A DNA stretch of 64,000 bases from Paludibaculum fermentans (GTDB lineage Bacteria > Acidobacteriota > Terriglobia > Bryobacterales > Bryobacteraceae). The stretch is from contig NZ_CP063849.1 in the NCBI RefSeq assembly GCF_015277775.1, forward strand, positions 3,534,001-3,598,000, in the 5' to 3' direction. Below are positions 8,642-16,619 of the stretch, one piece after another. The notes below the pieces were generated by a model. The model was not told the DNA's origin and did no database searches. It worked only from the letters and a program-made list of their open reading frames with translations. How positions within the stretch are numbered: the stretch's first letter is position 1; each line of letters starts with the position of its first letter. Position numbers and translations under genes: made by a program.

Positions 8642-9085
8642 TCATCGTTTTCTTCGCAGCAGGGCATCCCGGCACAGGGATGCACTCTGTGCGCATTGCT
8701 CCCGGGCAAAGCGGGCCAGGCCGGAATCGAGTCCAGATTTGTCGAGATGGCCTTGGGCGGCTTCCAGGTGCTGCAGGGCATCCTCGAAGCCGCCTTCGGC
8801 GATGGCGATCTCTGCATCGACTGCATCGTCTGAATCGAGCGCGCGTGGTTTCCTGTGCGCGGTCCTCCGCTTCCTCCATTCCCCAGCCTATTCGTGGTTC
8901 TTTCGAATGCTCGAACTGGGGCAGGCGGACTCAATGTAGATGGCATGCCGATACGGCCCCGCATTACGCCGCACGCCGAGAGTGTGATCTCGAGATGCTG
9001 CAAGGCGGCTGACTCCTCTCCTTGGTCGATGAGGGGATAGATGGCCCGAAGGCGCTGCAGAAAAACTCGGGCTCCGAGGGCAGCA
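8642..9085 (-). pseudogene. Possible degraded helical-repeat (TPR-like) gene
   Basis: Two protein-like fragments lie on the minus strand in different frames. One (about 9078 down to 8935) reads ARVFLQRLRAIYPLIDQGEE then SAALQHLEITLSACG. The other (about 8850 down to 8642) reads DDAVDAEIAIAEGGFEDALQ then HLEAAQGHLDKSGLDSGLAR and ends in RRKR-stop. Both resemble helix-turn-helix repeats with the A-L-Q-H-L-E pattern typical of tetratricopeptide-like repeats. No single frame joins them. I infer a frameshifted, decaying gene. The exact left boundary is unsure. Confidence 0.32.
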
Positions 9086-9402
9086 TCGGCAGCACCTCCT
9101 CAATAGGTCCGCGGCTCCAAGAACAGCGCAGAATTCCCGCGACGTCCTCCCGACTGCCCCGCCAGGATCGCGATCCCGGAACGTGCCGGCCGAGGGTGCA
9201 GAGGATGAGAGCGTTGACAGTAAAGAGATGGCGCTCCTCGCTTCCAGTTGGCCAGAGCGGTGGCGTTCTGTGCAGTGTTGGACATCCGAGCGACGATGCC
9301 GAAGATTCAGGAATTCCACGGCAGCTCCAGTTTGAGTTGCCCTCACCCCAAGTGCAACGGTTCTGCCTCAGCCTCGCAGCCCAGTGTGCGACCCTAGAGA
9401 AT
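9086..9402. other. Intergenic stretch before HNH gene
   Basis: An open frame continues upstream of the HNH gene here, but its translation is not protein-like. I treat this as non-coding, possibly more of the decayed gene on the minus strand. Confidence 0.35.
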
Positions 9403-10491
9403 GTGCGCTCAGTTTGTCCTTACTGCGCGGCCCAGATCATTGAGATCTCCCGTGACCACATCTTCCCGGATTTCCTAGGTGGCACTCGAAAGATACCGGC
9501 ATGCGCGACGTGTAACAACAAAATCTTCGGTGCGCGTTTTGAGTCTAAGGCGGCGCGGCAATTGCTTTCGTTTCAGCTTATGTTGTCGTCGCTGGGACTG
9601 TCGCAAATCCCGCTCAAACAAGGAGTCAGATGGGAACGCGCATATGAACATCACGGCGAACTTTATGATTTGGAGCACCGCGATGGCGGACCAGTTCTGA
9701 TTCGCACAAAGCCGAAGGTGATCCGCGACGAGCATGGTCGGGTGATTTCGGTTGAAGCCAGGAGCATGAAAGAAGTCAAGGCACTCGCCGTCAGTCGCAC
9801 CAGAGAAGGACTTCCTGTGGAGATTCAGGAGGTCAGCTACCGTGTTCCGTTTGAGAAGCGCCACTTCGATTTTGAGTTTGGTCCCGACTTTGGTCGCCTG
9901 GCGATGAAGATGTCTGCAGCACTCTCAAGCCTACTGCCTCACTTCGATGCCGCCGACATCCAACCGGCGATGAGGGTCCTAAGAGGAGACGAAACGCGTG
10001 TTGACGAGGCCAGAAGGGACTTCAGACCCTTCCCGTCAGTCGACAACGAACTGCCGCTGCTTTCGCATGCCATCTATGTAGAACGCGGCTTAACGGGCTT
10101 GCACGGTTTGGTCGTTCTCTTCGGCACCATTCGAATGTACTGTAAGCTGGCATCCAGGACCACGAACCGTGAGCCTTGTGCCGCCGTAGGAATACTGGAT
10201 ATCTCAACAAATCAGGAACGATTTACCCCAATCAATCCGCAAGGCTTGACCGAAGCGCCGCTCGTGATTCGCACCGCGGACCACGACCGAGGGTGCGATA
10301 TCTGGGCGAACGAACTTAAGCGTCAGATTTCGGAAGCTGGTGCAGAAGGGTGGTTAGTTCGCGGTCGAATGCCTTGCCGACCCGCCTCGGTACTTTGGCA
10401 ATCGTCGACGTCCGATCGCATGCTTCAATCATGGAGCAGCAACACACTTGGACAGCAACGACCCCGACGCCCCAAACCGAAGATAGATTAA
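9403..10491 (+). CDS. HNH endonuclease-like protein (HNH_5 type)
   Basis: 362 residues from a GTG at 9403. The N-terminus carries a compact zinc/HNH module: Cys5-x-x-Cys8, Asp18-His19 in RDHIFP, then Cys34-x-x-Cys37-Asn38. This is the arrangement of HNH_5-type nucleases with structural Cys pairs around the catalytic His. The remaining 300 residues are of unknown fold and contain the segment FEFGPDFGRLAMKMSAALSS. The start was placed just before the first Cys pair because the open frame upstream looks non-coding; an earlier start cannot be excluded. The moderate GC content and orphan position suggest horizontal acquisition. Target unknown. Confidence 0.75.
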   Translation: MRSVCPYCAAQIIEISRDHIFPDFLGGTRKIPACATCNNKIFGARFESKAARQLLSFQLMLSSLGLSQIPLKQGVRWERAYEHHGELYDLEHRDGGPVLIRTKPKVIRDEHGRVISVEARSMKEVKALAVSRTREGLPVEIQEVSYRVPFEKRHFDFEFGPDFGRLAMKMSAALSSLLPHFDAADIQPAMRVLRGDETRVDEARRDFRPFPSVDNELPLLSHAIYVERGLTGLHGLVVLFGTIRMYCKLASRTTNREPCAAVGILDISTNQERFTPINPQGLTEAPLVIRTADHDRGCDIWANELKRQISEAGAEGWLVRGRMPCRPASVLWQSSTSDRMLQSWSSNTLGQQRPRRPKPKID

Positions 10492-11347
10492 CGCCCTGAT
10501 ACTTGGAAGTCGCCGTCCCGGCGCGACCGGTGCTGAAAACGCACCACTCCGTGCGAATCGCCTGTAGCAGTATGCCATTACCCTACCTGAGATTGAAGTC
10601 GCCCAAGCTGAAAACCGCCGATGGCGGATTTGCACCGAAAAGTCGGCCAGTAACCCTGAATTGCAGGCACCCGGCCGAAACCCGCCTGCCCCGTCGCCCC
10701 CCCCGAACCGACCACCCTGTTCCCGCAACTGCCGCCGGCACCCTGGAATCTGCAGGCCGCGCCCCCCGGATATCACCGACATCCGCAAGCCCCAAACCGC
10801 AACCTCTTAAACCAATCACTCTCGACCCTCAAATTCAAACCCTCAGCCGCATCGCCGACCTTCTAACACTCCAGCTCCCCGCTCACGCTGTTCTGCCATA
10901 ACATTCCTCTACTAATTTGGGCTAAATACTAGGCTCTGGCCGCAAACCGCTCAGTTAGTCTATCTGGAACCTTCGCCCATCCGAATCCTGCAATCCAGAT
11001 GCCCCCCGACTGTTCTTCGAACGACACTACAGGCGGGAGCGGTCCCGCTCATCAGAGCCCTTGCCCATGAGTGGTTCGCTAGCCCACCCGTCACGTTTCG
11101 TCGAAAGACACCGCCCCCAAGCTGAGCCGCCTCCCACAGACACGCGTGCGATCCTGCCGAACCCGTGCCAACCACTGGCCCGGCGACTTCGCTGCTGGCC
11201 GGGTGCCGAAAGCCACAGCGTAACTCGCGATTGATCCAACTTCTTGAGAGGACGACACCCGAAAAGACGCCACCCGGCCAGCGCCAGCGACCGTGAAGGG
11301 CCAGCACGCGCGCCGGCGCTGATTGGCAGTCGGTCAGTAGGACCGGC
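10492..11347. other. Gene-poor stretch
   Basis: About 850 bases with no supported gene. Bases 10600-10900 are strikingly C-rich on the plus strand with little G, so open frames there are proline-rich and unconvincing. No hairpins or tandem repeats found by eye. Confidence 0.45.
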
Positions 11348-11893
11348 TCATCGAGGAAGGCGAGCACGGAGCCATCGGATCTGGCCGGCGTGGCTGATTT
11401 CATCTTCTGCCACGTGGAACCACGCCCAGTGGGCATTCCTCTCGGGCATCGCGACGAGCGGTCTCTCGAGCCAGTCGTCATCCATCTGGCGCAGGGCAGA
11501 CAACGTTGCTTCGCGAGCCCGGTCGAGCGCCTCCAGATAGGATTCGGTGTCTCGGCCTCGAATCTGCGCCCGCGCAGCCGCTCCCAAATCGAGCGCGGCC
11601 AACCAGGGCGCCTCCTCGCTCGCCGACGGCACGTGCGCCCCGAACGTGAGCACCTGATGCCACCATTCGACGGCCGCCGCATGCGCCAACAGGGCGCCGA
11701 TCGAATTACTCGCCGCATCGTGAAGATGATCCAACTGATCGCCAGAGAGGCCGTCAACGGCCGCCGTGAGCGCCCGTCGCGAGTGCGTCAGGATGCAAAC
11801 CAAACGGCCAATCGTAGGCGCAAAACCGGCGATCGGCTCAATGCGAAGCGGCAACCGTGCATGGCGGCCAGCCAACGGAAATTCCACGTCCAA
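11348..11893 (-). CDS. DinB/DUF664-family protein
   Basis: 181 residues forming the four-helix DinB fold. It has the early block I-G-R-L-V-x-x-L, then S-N-S-I-G-A-L-L-A-H-A-A-A-V-E-W-W-H and the C-terminal W-F-H-V-A-E-D-E-I-S-H-A-G-Q-I-R-W-L. The His of A-L-L-A-H and the two His of the last helix are the metal-binding triad of the superfamily. Members are metal-dependent enzymes, many acting with bacillithiol or mycothiol; the substrate here is unknown. No in-frame ATG near the start, so TTG at 11893 or GTG at 11887 must initiate. Confidence 0.8.
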   Translation of the reverse strand: MDVEFPLAGRHARLPLRIEPIAGFAPTIGRLVCILTHSRRALTAAVDGLSGDQLDHLHDAASNSIGALLAHAAAVEWWHQVLTFGAHVPSASEEAPWLAALDLGAAARAQIRGRDTESYLEALDRAREATLSALRQMDDDWLERPLVAMPERNAHWAWFHVAEDEISHAGQIRWLRARLPR

Positions 11894-12297
11894 GTATACA
11901 AACCGGGCAAAGCGCGCGAATTACCCTGAACCCTCGCTCGATGCAGCCCGCAAACTCGCGCCGTATCGAGCTTGTCCCGCCAGCACTTCCTCAATGCCCG
12001 ATCACCCGCAAACAGGAAGCAACCAGTTCCAACGCCTCTCCCCCTACCCGATCCAGCTCAAGTTCCCGAGTGCCGACCATCCATCCGAAGGTGCCGACAG
12101 AGCCAAGGGCGTCCCCGGGAAGCAATCCGACAAGAGCGCCGGACGCGAGCCGCATCAGCGGCTTGGGCGTTTTACGTCAACTTGACTTGAGTGGATTCTG
12201 CAACGGCCCAGCGGGGCTTGCCGAACACCGTTTCGGGCTAGTTTACGACAAGCCAGTATCTCGTCCACAACCTCCAACGCAACGCCCGTTGCCGATA
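11894..12297. other. Intergenic stretch without supported gene
   Basis: About 400 bases between two divergent or tandem minus-strand genes. A short minus-strand stretch (VISATGVALEVVDEILA) looks protein-like but lies in no clear gene. Nothing else seen. Confidence 0.35.
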
Positions 12298-12609
12298 TTA
12301 CGTCCAGTTTCCGTGGGCATCGCGATGCGGATGGAATTCGATAAGGCGATACACGAAGTCGTTGAGTAGTCCTCCGCAGTCGGGACAAATGACAGAGCCG
12401 TCATTCGCGATCATTGGCGCGTTGCAGCCGGGACAATACCAGTCGCAATTGGTGTTGAATGACAGCCGTCGCTGAGAGCTGCGGGTCTTGCGAATGAAGA
12501 CCTCAATTAGGCCCGCCTTCATGTCATCGCTGAGCGGCATGTCGCCTCGCACACACGTCAACGCGCCTCTGACAACTGCCAACTCGTCGCCACATCTAGG
12601 ACAGAACAT
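12298..12609 (-). CDS. Small zinc-ribbon protein
   Basis: 103 residues with three Cys pairs or half-pairs: C-P-R-C-G at the N-terminus (with a further Cys at about 19), C-P-G-C near 59 and C-P-D-C-G near 74. The layout indicates two zinc ribbons flanking a short helical linker. The tail E-F-H-P-H-R-D-A-H-G-N-W is His-rich. No catalytic domain. Such proteins bind nucleic acid or protein partners. Function unknown; it lies among other accessory genes. Confidence 0.65.
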   Translation of the reverse strand: MFCPRCGDELAVVRGALTCVRGDMPLSDDMKAGLIEVFIRKTRSSQRRLSFNTNCDWYCPGCNAPMIANDGSVICPDCGGLLNDFVYRLIEFHPHRDAHGNWT

Positions 12610-12719
12610 AGGTTTCTTCGTCAGGCAGGGTAGTCCGGGGGCTCGGTCAAGCGGTCAAAGTCCGATATCCCCGCCTCTTGGCCGTTTTTTGGGGGATATG
12701 CTTGCCTTTCGGCTGGCGC

Positions 12720-13058
12720 TTACACGTGCAGATTCAGAACCCATAATATCCGCCATATGATTGTCGCGGTGAAAATGAACGCACAGAACAGAAAAGTCGC
12801 GCCAAGGCCACGCACGATCCTTGGGTACCATGATCGCTCCGCCTGGAGGTTGGCTGAAGTTGCAGGGTATATTCGCGCAATTTGGAGTGCCTGTCGAAGC
12901 ACCCAACCCGTGTGTCTGATGGCGACGAACCCGAGCGTCCAACAGACCGCCGCATACATCGAGGCTTCGGCCAAGCTGCCGTGCTCCCATACGAACTCGT
13001 CTATCAGTTGAAGCGAACACGCGAACAAGGGCAGAACGGCGCTAGTCACTATAGCCAT
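12720..13058 (-). CDS. Small membrane protein, start uncertain
   Basis: 112 residues from the first ATG, with hydrophobic segments at about 1-15, 32-48 and 90-108. The frame stays open upstream to about 13155 and still looks protein-like (SPAWEQFFPPKCQNILQ just before the ATG). There is no ATG, GTG or TTG there, so the true start may have been lost or shifted by a frameshift from the ATG near 13148. Family unknown. Confidence 0.5.
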   Translation of the reverse strand: MAIVTSAVLPLFACSLQLIDEFVWEHGSLAEASMYAAVCWTLGFVAIRHTGWVLRQALQIARIYPATSANLQAERSWYPRIVRGLGATFLFCAFIFTATIIWRILWVLNLHV

Positions 13059-13281
13059 CTGCAGAATATTCTGACACTTAGGCGGGAAGAACTGTTCCCA
13101 GGCTGGACTCGTGGGCGATATGTTGGCTTGTCTGCCATTGGGCGGCTATGGCGGTCCAGTCGGCGCAATGGAACGAAGGCAGAGCGAGCTCACTGGAAGC
13201 ACCAGTCACTGGGGCGGTTCTCTGTCTGCGCTATGCTAAACCACGGTGAGAAGCACCAGCCTCAACCCTGATACCGATAAT

Positions 13282-13728
13282 ATGTCCAGATCGGCTCGAG
13301 ATCGATTTTCATTGATGGTCGTCTTGGCGATTGCCGTGTTCTGCGGTGCTGCCTACGCCGCCTCCTTTTTTGAGGTAATCATTGTCCAAAGCCGTGCCGT
13401 CCAAACCTGGTTCACGCGAATCTTGTTTGCCGTGCTGCTGGTGGTGCTGATACATGATCACCAAGGAGCGCTGCAGAGGATTCCGCGACTCTGGGGTGTG
13501 GTCCTATGGATCGCATGGCTGAACTTCTTCATGTACCTGCTAGTGCTACCAATGTTCGGGCCGGGACAAAGGGCGCTGTGGCAAGCAATGGCGAATTCGC
13601 TCAGGCTCACCACCTCTGAGCAACTGCTCGACGCCAGAGCGTCCACGGCCAATCAGTTGGCCATTGCGGTTACCCTGCTCCTCATTGGGTGGTTCCAAAC
13701 GAGGAAGGCTGCGTCAGAATCGGGCTAG
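13282..13728 (+). CDS. Hypothetical membrane protein
   Basis: 148 residues with about four hydrophobic helices (about 9-30, 38-55, 65-88, 120-140) separated by short polar loops (QSRAVQTWFTR, HDHQGALQR). No family recognised. The ATG at 13282 was chosen because the hydrophobic domain begins shortly after it; an upstream GTG at 13246 would add a polar dozen residues. Sits opposite in direction to the other small membrane protein. Confidence 0.55.
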   Translation: MSRSARDRFSLMVVLAIAVFCGAAYAASFFEVIIVQSRAVQTWFTRILFAVLLVVLIHDHQGALQRIPRLWGVVLWIAWLNFFMYLLVLPMFGPGQRALWQAMANSLRLTTSEQLLDARASTANQLAIAVTLLLIGWFQTRKAASESG

Positions 13729-13937
13729 TTGCGCCGGGGTGGGACGGTCAGCAACTAGTTCCTGATATGTCGGCTTGTATCCGCCCAACTGCCTGGTTGT
13801 GTGGTCCAGACAAAGCAGTCGGCACAGGCAAGAAGCATCGGGAAACGCGGGGCCACCGGGAAGGTCTGGTTGCACTGTTCCGGCAACGTCTTCTAAAGAG
13901 CGAATGCGGAGTTGCCGGCAGAGTCCTCCATCTGGTT

Positions 13938-14123
13938 GAGAGAGTCATGCGGGACCCATTCGGAGGGGGAACTGGAAAGCCTGGACCGCTGAAACAAGTC
14001 CTTGCCCTCTGTTGGTCGCGGCGCGTCACGCAGGAACACCGGCTCGTGTACCCCGTAGCCGACGAGTCGGCCGGTTTCCGTCAGGCCCGAATCACTATTG
14101 AATGGGATGACAAAAAACGATGA
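13938..14123 (+). pseudogene. YoeB/Txe-type toxin remnant
   Basis: The frame reads VMRDPFGGGTGKPGPLKQVL, then A-L-C-W-S-R-R-V-T-Q-E-H-R-L-V-Y-P-V. This matches the C-terminal half of YoeB/Txe ribosome-dependent mRNA interferases, whose signature is D-P-F-x-G-x-G-K-P-E-P-L-K...W-S-R-R-I-x-x-E-H-R-L-V-Y. The N-terminal half and the final R-Y-H-Y with its catalytic His/Tyr are missing; the tail (FRQARITIEWDDKKR) is unrelated. No antitoxin is visible upstream. I read it as a decayed toxin gene. The stop overlaps the ATG at 14120 of the next short frame. Confidence 0.6.
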
Positions 14124-14267
14124 GTGGGGTTGACAAGGATCGGCTCGCTATAGGGGATTGCGCCCCGCAAGCCGGCATCGCAACTGAAACCGGCCGTCGC
14201 TTGCCGGCGCTTCCGCGGTTTGCGGATACGGCAAGGTGGCGGATCGAACGCTGGACGGCGGCATTTC

Positions 14268-14282
14268 ACGAACTGCTATTGG
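14268..14282 (+). repeat. 15-bp direct repeat flanking IS (left copy)
   Basis: ACGAACTGCTATTGG, identical to 15654-15668. The copies sit exactly at the two ends of the IS3-family element. This is much longer than the 3-5 bp target duplication usual for IS3. Confidence 0.85.
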
Positions 14283-14322
14283 TGTTGCGCGCGCGATTTC
14301 TTGGACAGTAAATTCACCATAA

Positions 14323-15231
14323 TCATGCGGCATGCTGGAGCGCAAGGAGGCGCTCGCGAGCCTGTCGCGGAGACTGAAAGCTGAGACGTTCGATCAGCCA
14401 CTCGCGGTTGTAGCGATCGCGGAACTCGCGCAGTGCGGCCTGCAATTCTTCGAGGTCCTGGAAGTGCCGCACCCAGAGAAGCTGCTCTTTGAGAGTGCGG
14501 AAGAAACGCTCAATGCAGCCATTGCATTCGGGTTCACGGACAAAGGCAGGCGAGGAATCCATGCCGAGAAAGCGGAGCTCGTTTTGAAAGTGGTCGCTCA
14601 TGTATTGCGAGCCGTGGTCGTGGCGGATCTGCAAGCCGGCGGCGGCTTTGGGGCCGAAGGCGCCGAAGTGCTCACGCACGCCCTGTCGCAATGGTTCCAG
14701 TGCCTCAAAGCGGGTGGCGCGCTTGACGGCGTGAATGCCCACGCACTCGGCGGTGCAGTGGTCGATGGCGGCGAAGACAGTGACCTGGCCATCGGCGAGG
14801 GTAACGGTAGCGGTGGCATCGGTGCCCCACATCTGGTTGGGCTGGCTGGTCACGATGGAACCGTCATGCAACTTCTCCTCCACCGGCACGAGCTGCCGTT
14901 GCGGCGCCAGCAGTTCGTTCTCTCGCGTCAGGCGCAGGACGCGTGGCTTGGAGGTGCGGACCGCTTGGGCTCGCAGTCTCGCCCAGATCTTGCGATGCCC
15001 CTCGCCATGGAAGGGCGAAGCCGCCAGGACGGCGCGGATCTGCTCCAACAACTCGGCATCTGTGTACTTCGTCTTCGGACCGCGCCGCTGCAAAGCCGCG
15101 GGTTGGCGTGCTCTCTGCTGCCTGGCATAGAACGTCGAGCGCGGCTGGCCCCACACGGTCAGAACACGAGCCCGCCCGTACTTGCGGCCAGTGGAGGGCG
15201 ACTGGGCTTGGCTCATCGCTTCGACCTCCAC
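14323..15231 (-). CDS. IS3-family transposase OrfB (DDE integrase domain)
   Basis: 302 residues. The N-terminal helical region has H-G-E-G-H-R-K-I-W-A-R-L-R, the IS3 HTH_21-type block. The rve integrase core has catalytic Asp138 (MWGTDATA), Asp205 (IRHDHGSQY) and Glu241 (CNGCIERFFRTLK), a DD(35)E spacing. The C-terminus has Y-N-R-E-W-L-I-E-R-L-x-F-Q-S-P. It overlaps orfA by 19 bp and has its own ATG, so it may be made separately or by frameshifting. Complete and apparently functional. Confidence 0.92.
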   Translation of the reverse strand: MEVEAMSQAQSPSTGRKYGRARVLTVWGQPRSTFYARQQRARQPAALQRRGPKTKYTDAELLEQIRAVLAASPFHGEGHRKIWARLRAQAVRTSKPRVLRLTRENELLAPQRQLVPVEEKLHDGSIVTSQPNQMWGTDATATVTLADGQVTVFAAIDHCTAECVGIHAVKRATRFEALEPLRQGVREHFGAFGPKAAAGLQIRHDHGSQYMSDHFQNELRFLGMDSSPAFVREPECNGCIERFFRTLKEQLLWVRHFQDLEELQAALREFRDRYNREWLIERLSFQSPRQARERLLALQHAA

Positions 15232-15602
15232 TTCAGAGAAGGGTTGGCGTTCTCCAGTTGCTGGATGCGCTCGCGTTGCAGTTCGACGGTCATGGCGAGT
15301 TCGGCGATGACGGACTTCATGCGCCGGCCCTGCTCATCGACCAGATCGTCTTCGCGGATCTTCAGGCCAGCCTCGCCGCTGGCGAGAAACGCGTCCCGCC
15401 AATCGGACAGCGTGGCGGCGGTGACCGCGTATTTGCGGCTCAAGCTCTCCAGATCCTCGCCTCGGAGGAACTCAAGAACGACCGCCATCTTGCGCTTGGC
15501 CGACCAGCGGCCCTTGCCTCGGCGGCCGGTCCCGGGGGCCTCGGAGGTCGCCCTTCGGGCTCCCTCCGAGGCCCCCGGGACCGATTGCTTGTTGCTGGAC
15601 AT
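15213..15602 (-). CDS. IS3-family transposase OrfA (helix-turn-helix)
   Basis: 129 residues. After a low-complexity N-terminus, the HTH_Tnp domain reads GRWSAKRKMAVVLEFLRGED then L-E-S-L-S-R-K-Y-A-V-T-A-A-T-L-S-D-W-R-D-A-F-L, with a coiled-coil (about 95-120: V-I-A-E-L-A-M-T-V-E-L-Q-R-E-R-I-Q-Q-L-E) for multimerisation. It recognises the element ends. A long perfect inverted stretch within codons 5-30 (GCCCCCGGGACCG-type sequence near 15530-15585) could fold and affect expression. Confidence 0.9.
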   Translation of the reverse strand: MSSNKQSVPGASEGARRATSEAPGTGRRGKGRWSAKRKMAVVLEFLRGEDLESLSRKYAVTAATLSDWRDAFLASGEAGLKIREDDLVDEQGRRMKSVIAELAMTVELQRERIQQLENANPSLKWRSKR

Positions 15603-15653
15603 GCTGACTCTCCTTTCTTCAAATCAGTGTCCAAGAAAATCGCGGGGCGGGAG

Positions 15654-15668
15654 ACGAACTGCTATTGG
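15654..15668 (+). repeat. 15-bp direct repeat flanking IS (right copy)
   Basis: Exact copy of 14268-14282. See the left copy. Confidence 0.85.
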
Positions 15669-15725
15669 ACGACAAAGCACGTGCAACCACTTAGCGATTG
15701 CTGTAGTTGTTGATATCTTGAACCA

Positions 15726-16124
15726 ATGCACATTGGAAGTGATGAAGGCGCCATACGCGAGGTACATTCTTCCTGGATTGATGCGGTCAATGCGGGCGAT
15801 CTTGCGCGGTTGCTCGCCTTGATGACGGACGATGTCGTGTTTCTGAATCCAGGCAGAGAGCCAATTGGTCAGCGTGAATTCCCCAACGGCTTTTTAATCG
15901 GTCACCAACGCTCTTGGATTCATTGCGTGAGCGAGATTGAGGAGGTCGCCGTCTTCGGGGAGGTCGCCTACACACGATGCCGGGATTCGTTATGCGTGAA
16001 ACCGCGCGCCGGAGGAGAAGCAACCGAGTTGGCCGGCCATCGGCTCACCATCTACCGTAAACAGCCCGACGGCCACTGGCTGTTGGCCCGTGATGCCCAT
16101 ACGCTGTCTCCCGTTTCGAGGTGA
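15726..16124 (+). CDS. SnoaL-like / DUF4440 family protein (NTF2 fold)
   Basis: 132-residue cone-shaped alpha/beta-barrel protein. The N-terminal helix pattern I-R-E-V-H-S-S-W-I-D-A-V-N-A-G-D-L-A-R-L-L-A-L-M-T-D-D-V-V-F-L-N-P-G is characteristic of DUF4440/SnoaL-like proteins, and the C-terminus H-R-L-T-I-Y-R-K-Q-P-D-G-H-W-L-L-A-R-D-A matches the last strands. These are small ligand-binding or isomerase-like proteins. The substrate is unknown. Single gene, just outside the IS. Confidence 0.85.
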   Translation: MHIGSDEGAIREVHSSWIDAVNAGDLARLLALMTDDVVFLNPGREPIGQREFPNGFLIGHQRSWIHCVSEIEEVAVFGEVAYTRCRDSLCVKPRAGGEATELAGHRLTIYRKQPDGHWLLARDAHTLSPVSR

Positions 16125-16619
16125 AATGAGGATGTCCAGATGCTGTTCCCGTGAGAGGGACTGAGCTGCCGTAGATTCGATTCTGGCGTATCACCTGGGC
16201 GTAAACGCCCTTGACGCAGGGCGCTCGACCGAAGCACGTCCGGCCCGTTCAATCGTCTGGCCGATTCTCAGAACGGCGGTCGGGCGATCTGGAAGTTGCA
16301 CGCCATACGTCCGGGCTCATCCCGCTCCGGCCCAATTCTCTGCCGCCCGCAGCATGAACCTTTCCTCATTCACCGCCGAATCGGACTTATTTCTCTTTTC
16401 CTTGCACCCACTTGGCGCAAACAATCCCAGATCCCGCCTCCGCGTCGTGCATCATGGAACCGGCGGAGCAAGCGATCCACCCGCATGCGCCGCTGGATCT
16501 TTGAATCGAAAACCGCCGCCCCCCTGCGGCCGCCCTCATCGGCGACCGCCCCAGGTTGGGAGACCAACGCCAACAAACAAGACAATAAGGATAGCCGCCG
16601 CCCGCAATCCCTCATTCTT
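16125..16619. other. Intergenic stretch leading into repeat array
   Basis: About 500 bases with no supported gene. It becomes C- and A-rich on the plus strand before the array. Confidence 0.45.

Larger units (their letters stand above)
14283..15653 (-). mobile_element. IS3-family insertion sequence, complete
   Basis: A 1371-bp element with two overlapping genes on the minus strand, orfA and orfB. The ends carry imperfect inverted repeats of about 25 bp that share CGCGATTT(T)CTTGGACA: plus-strand left end at about 14290-14307, and its complement TGTCCAAGAAAATCGCG at about 15628-15644. Both genes appear intact, so it may be active. It is bounded by a 15-bp direct repeat and interrupts a short ORF. 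Confidence 0.85.
14120..15694 (+). pseudogene. Short ORF interrupted by the IS element
   Basis: Removing the IS and one copy of the flanking 15-bp repeat joins the frame from ATG at 14120 to TAG at 15692-15694. The result is an intact 62-codon ORF (MSGVDKDRLA...WTAAFHELLLDDKARATT). The exact rejoining supports the element boundaries. Whether the ORF was a real gene is unknown; no family recognised. Confidence 0.4.

Noticed and set aside
10503-10901. 132-codon plus-strand ORF after the HNH gene
   Set aside because: Strand-asymmetric C-rich DNA gives Pro/Arg/Thr-rich translation; only the last 30 residues look protein-like.
14120-14282. Nucleotidyltransferase (MNT-like antitoxin) start in the IS-interrupted ORF
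   Set aside because: Only the first few residues (VDKDRLA) resemble that family, and the G-S...D-x-D catalytic motif is missing.
14332-15822. A 496-codon plus-strand frame through the IS element
   Set aside because: Antisense of the orfB/orfA transposase genes, which have intact DDE and HTH motifs.
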